A stretch of DNA of 64,000 nucleotides. It comes from Cephalotus follicularis (taxonomy: Eukaryota; Streptophyta; Magnoliopsida; Oxalidales; Cephalotaceae). Location: assembly GCA_001972305.1 (NCBI GenBank), contig BDDD01002659.1:62001-126000 (forward strand), written 5' to 3'. Within the stretch, counting starts at the first letter, position 1. Every line of letters begins with the position of its first letter. The notes beneath the pieces are model-generated. The model was not told where the DNA came from and ran no database searches. It saw only the letters and a list, made by a program, of their open reading frames with translations. This document shows positions 1-10,481 of the stretch, piece by piece. Both the position numbers and the translations under genes were made by a program.

Positions 1-993
1 ATATAAAATGCCAAAATTTTATTTTATTCTGGCTTTCTTTCTCTCTCTCCGATTTCTATCTCATCTCTCCCGTTCTCTCTTCGTTTTCTGCCTCTGACAC
101 CGGCGTCACTGCCGACATGGTGCCAGTGAGACCACCGGCCGAACCGCCATCACCTTTTGAGCACGCCGCACCCTACCTCGGTGCCTGCAACCCCGTCGGG
201 CGCACACCACAAGCCATTCTCTCTTCGCCTCTATTTTGCTTTGATCCGCCATCTCTAGTGACTGTAACAGTATGGCGAACCCGATTCGGCATCCTGGTGT
301 CACGGCAAGTCGAACCCGACCAGCCCCGAACCGTGACGACGCCGGCAGCGTAGATTGGCAGTGAAGGCAGCCACGATCAACGAGCTCGTTCCAGCCAGAT
401 GCGGCGACGCCGTGACCAACGCGCCTTGGATCCGTGTTCTGTGTCCTCCGGCGCACCAGATGCGACTTTCTCTACGGCTGACAGGCGACCGCACGTGGCT
501 GACACGCGCTGGCCTGCGGCGGCGCGTGGGTCCAGGTACAGCCAGCTTCTGACAGCTTTTCTACTCCGTTTTCCCTGTAGGTGTGATCCGTTCCGGTTCG
601 GCTCCGCGATTCTGGCTCCGTGCTCCGCTCCGTCTGCTTTCGGTAAACTTTGAACTCTGTTCCGTTAATCTGTTTTCCGTTGAATTCTGTATCTGTTTCT
701 GTTATATATATGAACTTGAATTGTATAATCAATTCAAAATTGGATAACTTGGATAACCACTTGGACTTGCTTTAATGATTTTTGAAAGGGTGTTTAAATT
801 GAAGGTTTAAACGATGTTTTTTTATAATCAGACTTCTGTTTCTATCGACCGAATAGGTCGTTATAGTTTTCTGACATCTGCACGCATTTCATTGCATAAA
901 GTATTTCACGTCTTAGTACGTGTTTGAGTTCTGTTTGATTATCGAGTCTGGTCTGATATGTATATGTCTGTCTGTTTGTTTGTCTGTTGGCAG

Positions 994-1055
994 AGGATCC
1001 TGCCTTTGCGGTCGACCATGGAGGCGACCAGTCGAAGGACTTGCTCGTCTATTCT
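994..1055 (+). other. Exon-like block 1 in LTR copy A
   Basis: A 62-bp block follows TCTGTTGGCAG and precedes GTGAATGAAACG. The same block, also exactly 62 bp, occurs at 11413-11474, 34820-34881, 20850-20911 and 23668-23729, where the donor-like context is GTGAGTGGAAC or GTGAGTGAAAC. The constant length and splice-site-like flanks suggest an exon of a leader transcript. No RNA evidence can be seen from DNA alone. Confidence 0.4.
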
Positions 1056-1270
1056 GTGAATGAAACGCCTTTCTTTAACCCTTTTTACTCTGAAATGCTT
1101 TTAAATGATTTGAATGTTTAAGCGTGTTCGCTTATTTGTTTCTGTATATGAATAAATTTTGATCTACTCTATTTTTGAAAGATGTTTAAGTTTTAATGTC
1201 TGAAACTTTCTTTTAATGTTTTCAAATGCTCGTATGATGATAGTCATAGTATGACACTATTTTTGGTTAT

Positions 1271-2317
1271 TGTTTAGCATAAAAATGTGTGATTTTAATG
1301 ATTTATTTATTATATTTTTTATGCTTGGAATAGACTACTGTGGTGGTGTTTATTTGATTTTCAGGTATTATCTTATTATTGGGGAATAAAAGAAAATGAA
1401 GCTAAAACGTTACTTTTCGAGTTAAAGTGGTTTGAAATCAACGATCGATTAAATAGTGCACCCACTTAAGCGAGAGAAGTCAAAATTTAAAAATCGGAAG
1501 ATATTGAATATTAAGCTCATTTTGTTCATTAAATTATTTGGAGCACTTTTTGTTCTTGGGCCGAGTCATTTTGAAGATCCGATAAAGAGATATTGCAAGA
1601 AAACAAATATTGAAGCATTTGTTGTCAAGCTGCCACGTGTCGCCATCAGATTTGCTCTTACAATTGCAATTTTGCCGAAGCCTTGCTCACGCCTCCATGC
1701 ATCCCATCAGCCCATTCCATGCATGCATACATCATGCAACCAATTAACACATGCAGCAATCCATGCAATGCATCAAGCCTCATGCAAAACGTTTCAGTCT
1801 TCAATCCAGAGCCCATCCTCACGAGTCCATGCGCATCAAATCATCAGCCCATGCGTTCAACCATACAGCAATAATAGCCATGCGCCACACGTTTTTAATT
1901 GCTTTAGGTTTTGTTGGTGGCTATATATATATCGCATAGGCAACGCAAGACAAGAGAGAACACACAACGGCAGCGCCTCCCTTCTTCTTTTCCTTTTCAA
2001 TTTTTACTTTAGTTTTTTTTCATGTTTTGTAGCTAGTTTCTTAAGGTTTTTGGGTTAGAACAAAGCCTAGATTGTTATTATTTCAATTCCATCAATAAAA
2101 ATCCTTGAATATTTTATTTGTTCTTCAATTTTTCTGTCTTCGCACACACTTTGTTTGTCTGATTAAAATCCATAGTTTATCTTAAATTTGGTATACTTCG
2201 CCTAGGTTGGATAAATTATAACTAGTTTACGTTTCCCTGCGTTCGACCCGTTACTGCATGATCCGTGCACTTGCGGCTATAAATATTAAAACATAACATT
2301 CTTTTTAACAGTGAACA
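1271..2317 (+). mobile_element. Solo LTR inside LTR copy A, Ty3/gypsy-like
   Basis: The 1047-bp insert begins TGTTTAGCAT and ends AGTGAACA. It is flanked by the direct repeat GTTAT (1266-1270 and 2318-2322), and outside it the host LTR reads on as in the other copies. A TATA-like tract lies near 1920-1931 and AATAAA-like sequence near 2093. The right part resembles the LTR ends of non-chromovirus Ty3 elements, with the motif TTCCCTGCGTTCGACCCG. There is no internal region, so it is a solo LTR. A 200-codon open frame across it is judged fortuitous. Confidence 0.75.
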
Positions 2318-2988
2318 GTTATATCTGTATTTGATAAGAAAATGAATTATGTATCTGTTTAAATATGTTTTGATGGCTTTGGTGATTTCTGTATCTGTTT
2401 AAATCTGTTTTGAAGAATTTGAGATTCTGTATTCTGAAATCTGTTAAATATGTTTAGATGCATGGTGATCTCGATATTGTATTGGTTACTTATCTGATGC
2501 CCATGAGAGGCACTGTCTGCACGTGTATTATTTTCTGTTCTGATGCTTTGATACGACGGTATTATTGACTTTCTGTTCTGCTGGACGTTCGGCCCGACGG
2601 GGCCCAGACGTCAACTTTACCTAGTAGACCCACTGCATCTTTATATATTTACTCTGTTTAAACTCTGTTAAGTATTATATATATATATATCTGAAAATCT
2701 GAGGATTTAAATCTGTTTAAATAAATGATCTGGTTTTTTGTTAATTTCTAGAAATATCGGTTTTATAAATCGGTTTTGAATTTATATTCTGTTTAAGTTG
2801 TTTTATATCTGTTTTATAAATCAGATCCTGTATTTTGATTCTGTTTCTGAGATTTTGTTTCAGTTGTTTTATACTTTTGTTATATATTTTCTACAAAGAT
2901 ATTTATATGCGAGCAAAACTCTGCGGTATCTTTTTGTTCCATCTCACTAGTCCTGTAGACTAACCCCCTCCTCTGTTTTTGTTTTTAG

Positions 2989-3039
2989 TTCTGACAGGTT
3001 AGTCTGCTGAGCTCTGTCAACTGGAGTCAGTCTGTTGAA
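2989..3039 (+). other. Exon-like block 2 in LTR copy A
   Basis: This block follows TTTTTGTTTTTAG and precedes GTGAGACCAC. The same block is exactly 55 bp in copies B (13588-13642), C (35779-35833), D (21850-21904) and E (24667-24721), and slightly shorter here. The polypyrimidine-AG on its left and GTGAGA on its right look like splice sites. Confidence 0.35.
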
Positions 3040-3139
3040 GTGAGACCACAAAGCGCATGCCTACCAGAGTCAACACAAACATATCATGCACGACATTAAC
3101 ATTTAAATTTATGCATTACTTATGTTTTTAGATAAATGT

Positions 3140-3360
3140 TTTATGGTTTTGTTTAGAAGGGCTGAGCCCTATTCATGTTTTAAGTTTTGATAATATGGTT
3201 GAGGCGGAGCCCAACCCATGTTTGTTTTCTGTTTTAAATTGTGGTTTGCTGAGGGCTAAGCCCATTTATAGTTTTTCTAAGGGCTGAGCCCAATTATAAC
3301 TGTTGATTTCCTCATTCGGGAGTGTGGTTGCTGAGGGCTGAGCCCATATTAGAATTGTGT
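3140..3360 (+). repeat. Interspersed GGGCTGAGCCC hairpin motifs
   Basis: Variants of the self-complementary motif GGGCTGAGCCC recur here, spaced roughly 30-90 bp, in the last 500 bp of the LTR. The same region of the other copies has three to five of them, so the number varies between copies. They could form small hairpins in RNA. Confidence 0.55.
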
Positions 3361-3626
3361 TTTGCTTTACAGGGGGTATAGTCCGATAAACGGATACTAC
3401 ATACCCAATTTTTGTAAAAATTTAAGAGTTATAATTATTTTCAAGTTTTTGAAGAAAACTTTTCTGTTTATTTAATGGTTTTTAGCCAAACTCATTATGT
3501 TTATTCTGTTTAAAAATGTATTTCTGAAACTCTGATCTGCTGAACCTACGAGGTGAGTCTTTGATGAGAAGTTTGGCCTCGTAGTGGGCACGACGGATTT
3601 CAGCTGGGCTGGGTCCGGGCGTGTCA

Positions 3627-4430
3627 AGTAATATCAGAGAATAGGTTCGTGATCTGGGAAGATTGAGTTCGTGAAAGTTTTGGATCGTCAGGATTGAGGC
3701 AGACGCAAGAAAACGTTATTGATTGGTTGATCATGTCTGGAGGTATGTCTAAGTTTGATATTCCTTTGTTTTATGGTAAATATAATTTTCCATCGTGACA
3801 AAGTAAATCCAAGATCTTTTGGTGTAACAAGCTCTTGATTAGGCTTTAGATGAGAGAAAACTCGAGGGAATGACTGACAAAGAATGGTTGACAATTGTAA
3901 AGAGAGTTGTTAATATAATCAGGTTGATCCTAGCTCTTGAGATCAAATGTAATGTTTTGAATAAGAATACACTAAAGGGTTTATGGGACAAATTCGAGGA
4001 GATTTATGCATCGATCGAGGTCATTGACCAGCAAATTGTGCCTATAGATGGATTTGTATTCTTTGAAGATGACAAAAATGTATGCATCTCCATGATCACC
4101 TAAATGAGTTTAATAAGCTTGTGTCTTAATTATTGATGATTTCTGTGGATGAGTTGAAAGAGGAAGATCTTTATTGTTGTTGTCTTCTTTGCCTAAATCA
4201 TATAAACCATTAGTGCAGACTAGTTATGACGTTAGTAGACAAGTCTACTTTGAATTTGGATAATGTGAATGCCTTTTTACATGATAATGAAAGGTTTATG
4301 GGAAGAGGAAACTCATCTAATGAGAAGAATGCACTAGTTATGGAAGGCACAATCGAAACCCACACCCCTGATAGTGATGTTATCTTGGCTAATAACATGG
4401 ATTAAATCCATGCCCCAGAGAGTGAAAATG
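3627..4430 (+). mobile_element. Ty1/copia gag relic
   Basis: Right after LTR copy A comes AATATCAGAGA, which resembles the initiator-Met tRNA primer binding site (TGGTATCAGAGC) used by many plant retroelements. From about 3734 conceptual translation gives copia Gag-like sequence, with a start resembling FDIPLFYGKYNF and a later stretch KGLWDKFEEIY that matches the family pattern GLWDKLESLY. The piece carries no polymerase domains and is broken in several places. It may be the internal region of an element whose 5' LTR is copy A, or an older element hit by copy A. Confidence 0.5.
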
Positions 4431-4500
4431 GTTGAGTTTTAGATTCCCCTTGATTCTATGCATGTTTGTAATTATTGGAATAACTTTGTCACGTTGAAAG

Positions 4501-4641
4501 TGTAAGGTGAAATTGGATGCGTAATCAATTTATCAATCCTTAGGATCGCCTTAGATAGAAAGAGAAATACATGTAAGATAAAATTGGATACGTAATCAAT
4601 TTATCAATTCTTAGGATCGCCGTAGATAGAAAGAGAAATAC
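4501..4641 (+). repeat. Tandem duplication, two units of about 70 bp
   Basis: Two consecutive copies share ATCAATTTATCAAT, then AGGATCGCC, then TAGATAGAAAGAGAAATAC. The first ends at about 4571 and the second at about 4641, with a few substitutions between them. Confidence 0.8.
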
Positions 4642-5169
4642 CTAAATAACAATGATAGAAATCGTACCTTATTTAGGATCCATGATAAGCAGCGGAAATA
4701 TGTAATGATCCTGATTAAGCAAGGTACAACTCTCTTAATTCTCTAGAACACTGACTCGATGAGGCACCGTAATACACAAAGAAGATAGTAGCCCAACTTC
4801 TCTATTACTGTATGTGTATTTTTCTCTTATGTCAAGATTATTAGAGTTAAGAGAGGAGACCTAACTATTATTTAATCCTTATTAGTAACCTAATGGGCCC
4901 TCTAATCAAAAGCCCAATTAGTTTACTACAGCCCACACTAGTCAGTCAATATACGACTATTTAGAATATGTATCTCTCACTTTATTATACTAATAGTCAG
5001 CCTGATTTTATTTAATAATAAATACTCAATTAATATAAGACCACATAGAAAATATTATTATAGAAAGATGTTATGAAATTTGGTCACATCATGATTGGAA
5101 ACATGAGAGTCAAAATTAAAGTCGTTAGGAGTGTTTGTCTCAAGCTTCAAAGAGAGTAATGCTAAACAT
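4642..5169. other. AT-rich non-coding stretch, probably intron 2 of the transporter gene or decayed repeat
   Basis: No convincing coding sequence was seen on either strand. The segment contains GGGCCC and several AGCCCAATTAG-like motifs typical of decayed LTR sequence, but no pair of ends could be identified. Confidence 0.4.
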
Positions 5170-5329
5170 ACTAACACTTTTACTAATTATTTTATACTAA
5201 CACAATGTGTCAAACCATGATAAATGACATGTGGATAACAAAATACATGTATAGATCTTATCTTGATGTATGTTATTTATTGAATATCGTCATATGTGAT
5301 AGTAAAATAAAGTTGGTAAAAGTGTTAGT
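5170..5329. mobile_element. MITE-like element with short inverted ends
   Basis: The left end ACTAACACTTTTACTAA (5170-5186) is matched in inverted orientation by TTGGTAAAAGTGTTAGT (5313-5329). The interior is AT-rich and non-coding, about 160 bp in all. The outer GTAAT-like sequence on both sides may be part of the inverted repeat or a target duplication. The superfamily is not assigned. Confidence 0.5.
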
Positions 5330-5694
5330 AATACGAGTAATATTATTGTTTACTAAAAACATTAAGTATATTATTATTTGTCACACAACATTTCACCTAA
5401 CAAATAAATGTTTTTATTTAAAAATTGATGATAGTTTGTTTGGCATGGATGCATTTAGGTTAATTCTTATGGAATGGAAAAATTTTTAGGTGGAAGTAAT
5501 GCATCACGTGATTTATACACTGGTTTAATAACACAAAGACATGTAAACTAGTTAATTCATTATTTTTTAGTAATTTATTTAACAGACTTTTATTTATAAG
5601 TTTATTAGCCTATTAACTTAGTGCATAGACATGGTGCACACATACAATATGTTATACAATATATAACTGATGAGAGTAAATTATAGTGTGTTAC
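5330..5694. other. Non-coding sequence 3' of transporter exon 2
   Basis: This AT-rich stretch lies immediately downstream, on the minus strand, of the exon 2 donor GTAACAC at 5694. It is read as the beginning of intron 2. No sequence resembling the next GAT1 exon was found here or further left in the window. Confidence 0.5.
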
Positions 5695-5925
5695 CTAAGA
5701 TATCATTAGCCATGTCTCTGAAGCGGAGATGGCGATGACCCAATTGAGCATGGTGCTCAAGGACCAGAGAAATCAAATTGTATGAATAGAAGGACACAAG
5801 AGCTCCAATTACCAGACATAAAATTCCAGCCCAAAATCCAAGGAAAGTGAAAGCATATGGGAGACTTAGGAGTGGTGGAGCCACAATTGAAGTCGTCAAA
5901 TGGTAACAACAGTGCACCCAGGATC
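5695..5925 (-). CDS. GAT1-like GABA/amino acid transporter, exon 2 (partial gene)
   Basis: On the minus strand this 231-bp exon follows an acceptor (TATGTAG before 5925) and ends at a donor (TTAG followed by GTAACA). It encodes a segment containing HLTTSIVAPPLLSLPYAFTF, then a hydrophobic stretch, then LEHHAQLGHRHLRFRDMAN. These are the first membrane helices of plant GABA transporters of the AAAP family, proton-coupled carriers of GABA and related compounds at the plasma membrane. Known members read WWHCGFHLTTSIVAPALLSL here; this copy has VHCCYH in the usually well kept WHCGFH region, so loss of function is possible. Its phase (1) matches exon 1 at 7618-7741. The remaining exons, most of the roughly 450-residue protein, are not in the window. 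Confidence 0.8.
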
Positions 5926-6144
5926 CTACATATTTATATTTTGATAAACCTTCAAAAATTATATACCAAACAAACCAATCTTCTGTTGAATTAATATATG
6001 AGATAACTGATTGAAAATAGATATCAGATAATGAAAATCAAAGTGTAAGTGACCTGACGATTGTTTGAAACAATAAGTTTTTGCCCGTTGCCGAATGCAC
6101 GAGTGGCTTGTAGGAGCCGAGTGAGGCTTAATAAATTCACATGT

Positions 6145-6175
<31 letters not shown>

Positions 6176-6249
6176 ATCTTATGAAACATGATTCCCAAAC
6201 TCGCGAAGAAAATCTAGTATTGTTTATTGTTTGGAGGTGCGTTGGCCGC

Positions 6250-7045
6250 GTACCAGTAGTACGACGTCATTTGTTTTTTAATGCATTTAGTGTCAAAATG
6301 GCGCCATTTTGGTACTGGACCGAGCCCATTTTTTTTTTAATTTAAAAGATTAATTATTTTTTATTGTTAAAATTTAATTTACATATTTACTATAGTTATT
6401 GATATCAGATAATATATAAAATAAATTAAACAACTTTAGATTTTTTGGTTGTTCGACACACCGTCACGTGTTGTTACATGTTTTACTAAGCAAACTTTTC
6501 GAGTCCACATCATTCTAAAATATATTGTTATATGCCTTACCATTATAGGTGTATTTGCTCCGAAGCTAAAGCCTCCTCACTCGACGAACGCATTATATAA
6601 TTTTATATCATATGTTGTTACATGACTTACAAGATTGATTATTTGGATTCACATTATTTTAAAATATATTACTACATACCTTATTATAGTATGTGTAACT
6701 CGTTCTGAGGCTAAAATCTCATCATTCGACGAACGCATTATATAGGGTTATCCTAATTTTTTTTGGAGTTGTCTAAAAATTCAAGAAACTTTAATCTATT
6801 GTTTATATTTTGTAAATCTAATTGTTAGATATGATATTATATATATGTAGATCATGCATGTTAATTTTTAAATCAATCAGATATCTCTAATTATTTAAAA
6901 TATATAAATTAAGTTATAACCGTAAAAAATAATTGATCAAAACGACTCCATTTTGACGCTGAACGTATTATTAAAAGAAAAAAAAAGAGAAGAACACGTC
7001 ATCCTGATAGATGTTGAGTTAAAAAAAAGAGGCACATCGTTCTGG
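6250..7045. mobile_element. TIR-bearing element in intron 1, possibly MULE-like
   Basis: The left side carries ACGACGTCATTTG followed by GTGTCAAAATGGCGCCATTTT (6261-6310). The right side carries the inverted counterpart, AACGACTCCATTTTGACGCT (6941-6960) and CACGTCATCC further out (about 6996-7004). The arms are imperfect and long, as in Mutator-like non-autonomous elements. No transposase and no clean target duplication were found, so the class is a guess. Confidence 0.4.
6468..6740 (+). repeat. Two tandem units of about 135 bp
   Basis: Each unit starts near TTGTTACATG, contains TCTAAAATATATT or TTTAAAATATATTAC-like sequence, and ends in CTCACTCGACGAACGCATTATATA or its variant. The repeat of CGACGAACGCATTATATA at about 6577 and 6727 is the clearest mark. 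Confidence 0.7.
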
Positions 7046-7617
7046 TTGGCCTTGTTTATTTATTTATTTTCTTAATGAAGAGTATTATTTAGTAATATAT
7101 CTGATTAAAAACCTCGTTCAACATAAAAATCGTGTATTAGTTGACTAACGTGTTTTTATGACAATGAACGACGATTAACATGATTTTTTTTTTAATAGGA
7201 ATGAATTAACCATAGTTAATAATGATAAACTGGGGAGGCATGGCTACCGTATGCAAGATGCTATAGTTAGTCTAACATGATGTAACACTGACAATTTTAA
7301 TGGGTGATTAGTTTAATTTTATATGTATTTAGTCTTATACAAATTTAAAGTAACTATTTCCAACGAGCCAACAAAAACTTATTAGGGACAAAAAAAAAAA
7401 AAAGAGAGAACGAAAATAATAAGCATGGCAAGGGAAAACAAAAATAGAGGCTCGAGGATCATGAGATGATAGCAACAAAGAAAGACAATTAGAAAGCTAC
7501 TTAACATCACAATTAGATTAATGATCATATGCAGATGTTGACAAAGGATAAAGAAGAAAGAGACATAAGAGCACCAAAAAGCATGATAATTAAGCCAAGT
7601 ATCCATTAGTTATTGAC

Positions 7618-7741
7618 CTTTGGATTTGAGAACAAAGAGAGCACCAGCATCAAGTTCCTTTAGGTATTGAGCTTCTTCAGGAGAACAATCCTTTGTCTCT
7701 CCTTCATGCACTCCCACACTACTTGGACGCAGCGTGCCCAT
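7618..7741 (-). CDS. GAT1-like GABA/amino acid transporter, exon 1 with start codon
   Basis: Reading the minus strand from 7741, the ATG opens a 41-codon segment starting MGTLRPSSV and ending ELDAGALFVLKSKG. The tail DAGALFVLKSKG is characteristic of the N-terminus of plant GABA transporter 1 proteins, just before the first membrane helix. The exon ends in AAAG at 7618, followed by the donor GTCAAT, and the split glycine codon continues in exon 2. This ATG is chosen because the upstream in-frame Met at 7819 would add a CT/GA-repeat peptide (RERETERQSERE) that is clearly 5' leader. The gene's upstream region is cut at 7904 by a large copia insertion, so its original promoter would lie beyond 37114. 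Confidence 0.8.
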
Positions 7742-7903
7742 TTCTCTCTCGCTCTGTCTCTCTGTCTCTCTCTCTCTCCAAGAATGCAGTGAACATGAAA
7801 ATAGCAAAATGGGTAACAAAGATTAGGAATGACGACTCATGATCAATAATGGAAAAATATGTAGAATAATAATAACCACCTACAACTCTAGGCATAGAAT
7901 ACT
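7742..7903 (-). promoter_or_regulatory. Remaining 5' leader of the transporter gene
   Basis: About 160 bp separate the ATG from the inserted copia LTR. On the plus strand this contains a CTCTCT/GTCTCT tract (about 7741-7779), a GA-rich leader on the gene's own strand. No clear TATA box is visible before the insertion. Confidence 0.5.
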
Positions 7904-8587
7904 TGTTAAAGGAGACTTTATTTGAGAATTATTGTTACTATTTTTAGACTTAATTTAAATTCAATTATATACATATAAATATATTTAATAATGTATTCTA
8001 TTATTCTTCATGTGAATAACAGAGAACTTAATTTGATTCAAGTTAGAATTATTTGATGTAATTTCTTTAAGCTTAAAGTGGAGAATATGAAAAATGTTCT
8101 TTGTTGTTTGAAAAAACTATTGTTCCTTTCATCCCAAAGCTTACATTATGAGATATGTTATACCTATAACAAGAGGGGTTTAATGACCTACATTATGAGA
8201 TAAGTTACACCTATAATAAGAGGGGCTTAATGACCTACATTATGAGGTAGGTTATACCTATATATTTTAAAAGAGATTTAATTACCCACATTATGAGGTA
8301 GGTTACACCTCTTCAATTGCCTTAGGAATTGGTAGCATTAAGAGGTTTGTTACACCTCTTCAAATACCTTAGAAAATATAAGTATAAGGCAATATATTAT
8401 GGTTACTATTATTAACATAAAAAAATCTCTCTCATATTTTCTATTATCTCTCTTAAATAAATCATCTACAAAGTAGTGTTTGTAGGATTTCTATGTGAAT
8501 TGCTATTACAAAGAATCCATAAGGCTTGATATATGAGGTATATTACCTGTAACCATTAGCAAACATTTAGAGTGGGGGTAATAAACA
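7904..8587 (+). repeat. 5' LTR of the outer copia element
   Basis: It begins TGTTAAAGGAG and ends in GTAATAAACA. It aligns with the 3' LTR through TTAAGAATTATTGTT-like, GTGGAGAATATGAAAAA and TAATAAACACCTTAAG blocks. Internally it has three or four tandem-like repeats of TACATTATGAG followed by GGTTACACCT. The precise right edge is uncertain by a few bases because CCTTAAG is also shared. Confidence 0.65.
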
Positions 8588-10413
8588 CCTTAAGGATATG
8601 GACTATCCGTGTCAATTCTAAATGTCCAATTTACAAAGAACACTCAAATTTTTCAATAATTCTTAAGGTCTTTAATTTCTATTTTGGAGAAATGGACTCA
8701 GAATCTTTCAAGATGATGAACCAGGATTTCGTCAAGCTGGATCGTTTTGATTGAAACAACTTCAGTCATTGGCAAGACAAGATGAAGTTTTTGTGCACTG
8801 TGTTGAAGATTGCATATGTTTTGGATCCTAATTTGTAGCTAGTTCCAAAGGATCCTCCTCCCGCTGAAGGATAACAACCAAATGCTGCTATACTTGAACA
8901 ACTGAAAGAGAAAAGGAAGAAAAGGGTTGAAGATGAGTAGCTTGCTCATGGACATATCCTCAACACACTGTCTGATCATCTTTACGATCTCTATACTAAC
9001 ATTAAATCTCCAAGAGAACTCTGGGAGGCGTTGGAGTTCAAATATAAGGCTGAGGAGGAAGGTATTAATAAATATTTGATTTCTAAGCACCTTGATTTTA
9101 AAACGATTGATACTAAACCTATCTTGGAGCAAATGCATGAACTGTAGGTTATAGTGAATAAACTGAGAATCCTGAAGATAGTCTTGCCTGAAACTTTTTA
9201 AGTTGGAGCGATAATTGCAAAATTACCTCCTTTTTGGAAAGATTTTGCCAAAAAGTTGATGCATAAGTCTGAAGATATTTCCTTGGATCAGATTCCAAAA
9301 CATCTATGTATTGAGAAGGAGGCTAGAAAAAGTGATGGTAAGAATTTGGTTCAAGGATAGTCTAATGTTAACCATTTGGAGGCTGGATCGTCTAAGGGAA
9401 AGTGTTCTTTTGTTGGTGTGAAGAAGAACAATGTCAAGTTTAAGAAACATGTACAGAAATCTAAACAAAATCCTAATCCTAATCCAATTAAAAGGAAGGA
9501 CAAGTGTCATGTTTGCAGAGAAATAGGACACTATGCTAGGGAATGCAAATTTCGCAAAAGTGACTTGGCTAACATGGTTGAGGAGAACCTTGTTTTTATG
9601 GCATCGGATCTTAGACTTGACGTGACTATGATTTCAGAAATTAACATGGCATGTGAGCCTACTAGTTGGTGGTTGGACTCTGGAGCTACAATCCATGTTT
9701 GTAATAACCGTGAAATGTTCAAAACATTTGAAGAAGCAAACAGACATGAAGTTCAAATGGGAAACAATTCTCGTGCTAGTGTTGGTGGCAAAGGAACTAT
9801 TGAAAGAAACTTAACCACAAAAAAAAAGCTTATTTTATTAAATGTTTTGTATGTGCCCGAAATAAGGAAAAGTTTAGTTTCTGCTGATCTTTTTTATAGG
9901 AATTTTAAGGTTTCTGTGGAGTCTAGAAAAGTCATTCTGACAAATAATGATGTCTTTGTGGGAAAGAGTTATGTTTGTAATGGCATGTACAAGATGTCTA
10001 TCAATGATAATAATTCTAATTTTGCTTATATTATTTGTGCAATTTCTTTGTGGCATAGTTGTGACATCCGTGTTCCAGTAGCCTGTGTCTGTGAGCCTAC
10101 ATGGCATTTTGTCTGTCTGTCTAGCTGTTAGTCTGATTTTCTGGCTTTTATGACATATACATCACGACATTAACAAAATTTTTATCAGTGCGAGTTTGTT
10201 CCGATGGTTTTTTTCTGCATAACAAATAAATTTTCTTTACTGAAAATTAAATGATGTTTTACTGAAATGACTGCTGAATTTAGAAAATAAGCTAAGTGGT
10301 ATGTCCTAAACATCCAATTTCTGTTCGTATTGGTTAAATTCTGGACAAAACCCAATCTATTATGGTTGATTATATATATATATATATGAAATGCCAAAAA
10401 ATTGTCATTTTGG

Positions 10414-10414
<1 letters not shown>

Positions 10415-10479
<65 letters not shown>
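10415..10479 (+). repeat. CT dinucleotide microsatellite
   Basis: About 32 uninterrupted CT units lie just downstream of a TA-rich tract and just before the GC-rich leader of LTR copy B. The other copies have a shorter CT-rich patch at the same place, so the tract has expanded in this copy. Confidence 0.95.

Positions 10480-10481
<2 letters not shown>

Larger units (their letters stand above)
1..3626 (+). mobile_element. Long LTR, copy A of the A-E family, left end outside window
   Basis: This non-coding unit matches four other copies in the window (10060-14139, 18126-36424, 19524-22341, 22342-25212). It begins here just after the promoter-like part, passes through a CT-rich stretch, a GC-rich leader (about 100-640) and a long AT/TCTG-rich tail, and ends in GGGCGTGTCA at 3626. 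The complete copies start TGTGACAT and carry 5-bp TSDs, which is why it is called an LTR. It is interrupted by a separate solo LTR at 1271-2317. The superfamily is not settled. It is a fossil with no protein-coding capacity of its own. Confidence 0.75.
5926..7617 (-). other. Intron 1 of the GAT1-like gene
   Basis: The 1692-bp intron runs from the donor GTCAATAAC after exon 1 to the acceptor TATGTAG before exon 2. It holds a TA microsatellite at about 6150-6173, a probable terminal-inverted-repeat element at about 6250-7045 with two internal tandem units, and otherwise AT-rich sequence without coding signals. Confidence 0.65.

Noticed and set aside
1456-2058. 200-codon open frame
   Set aside because: It lies inside a solo LTR bounded by a target duplication, has biased composition (Ser, His, Phe), and matches no domain.
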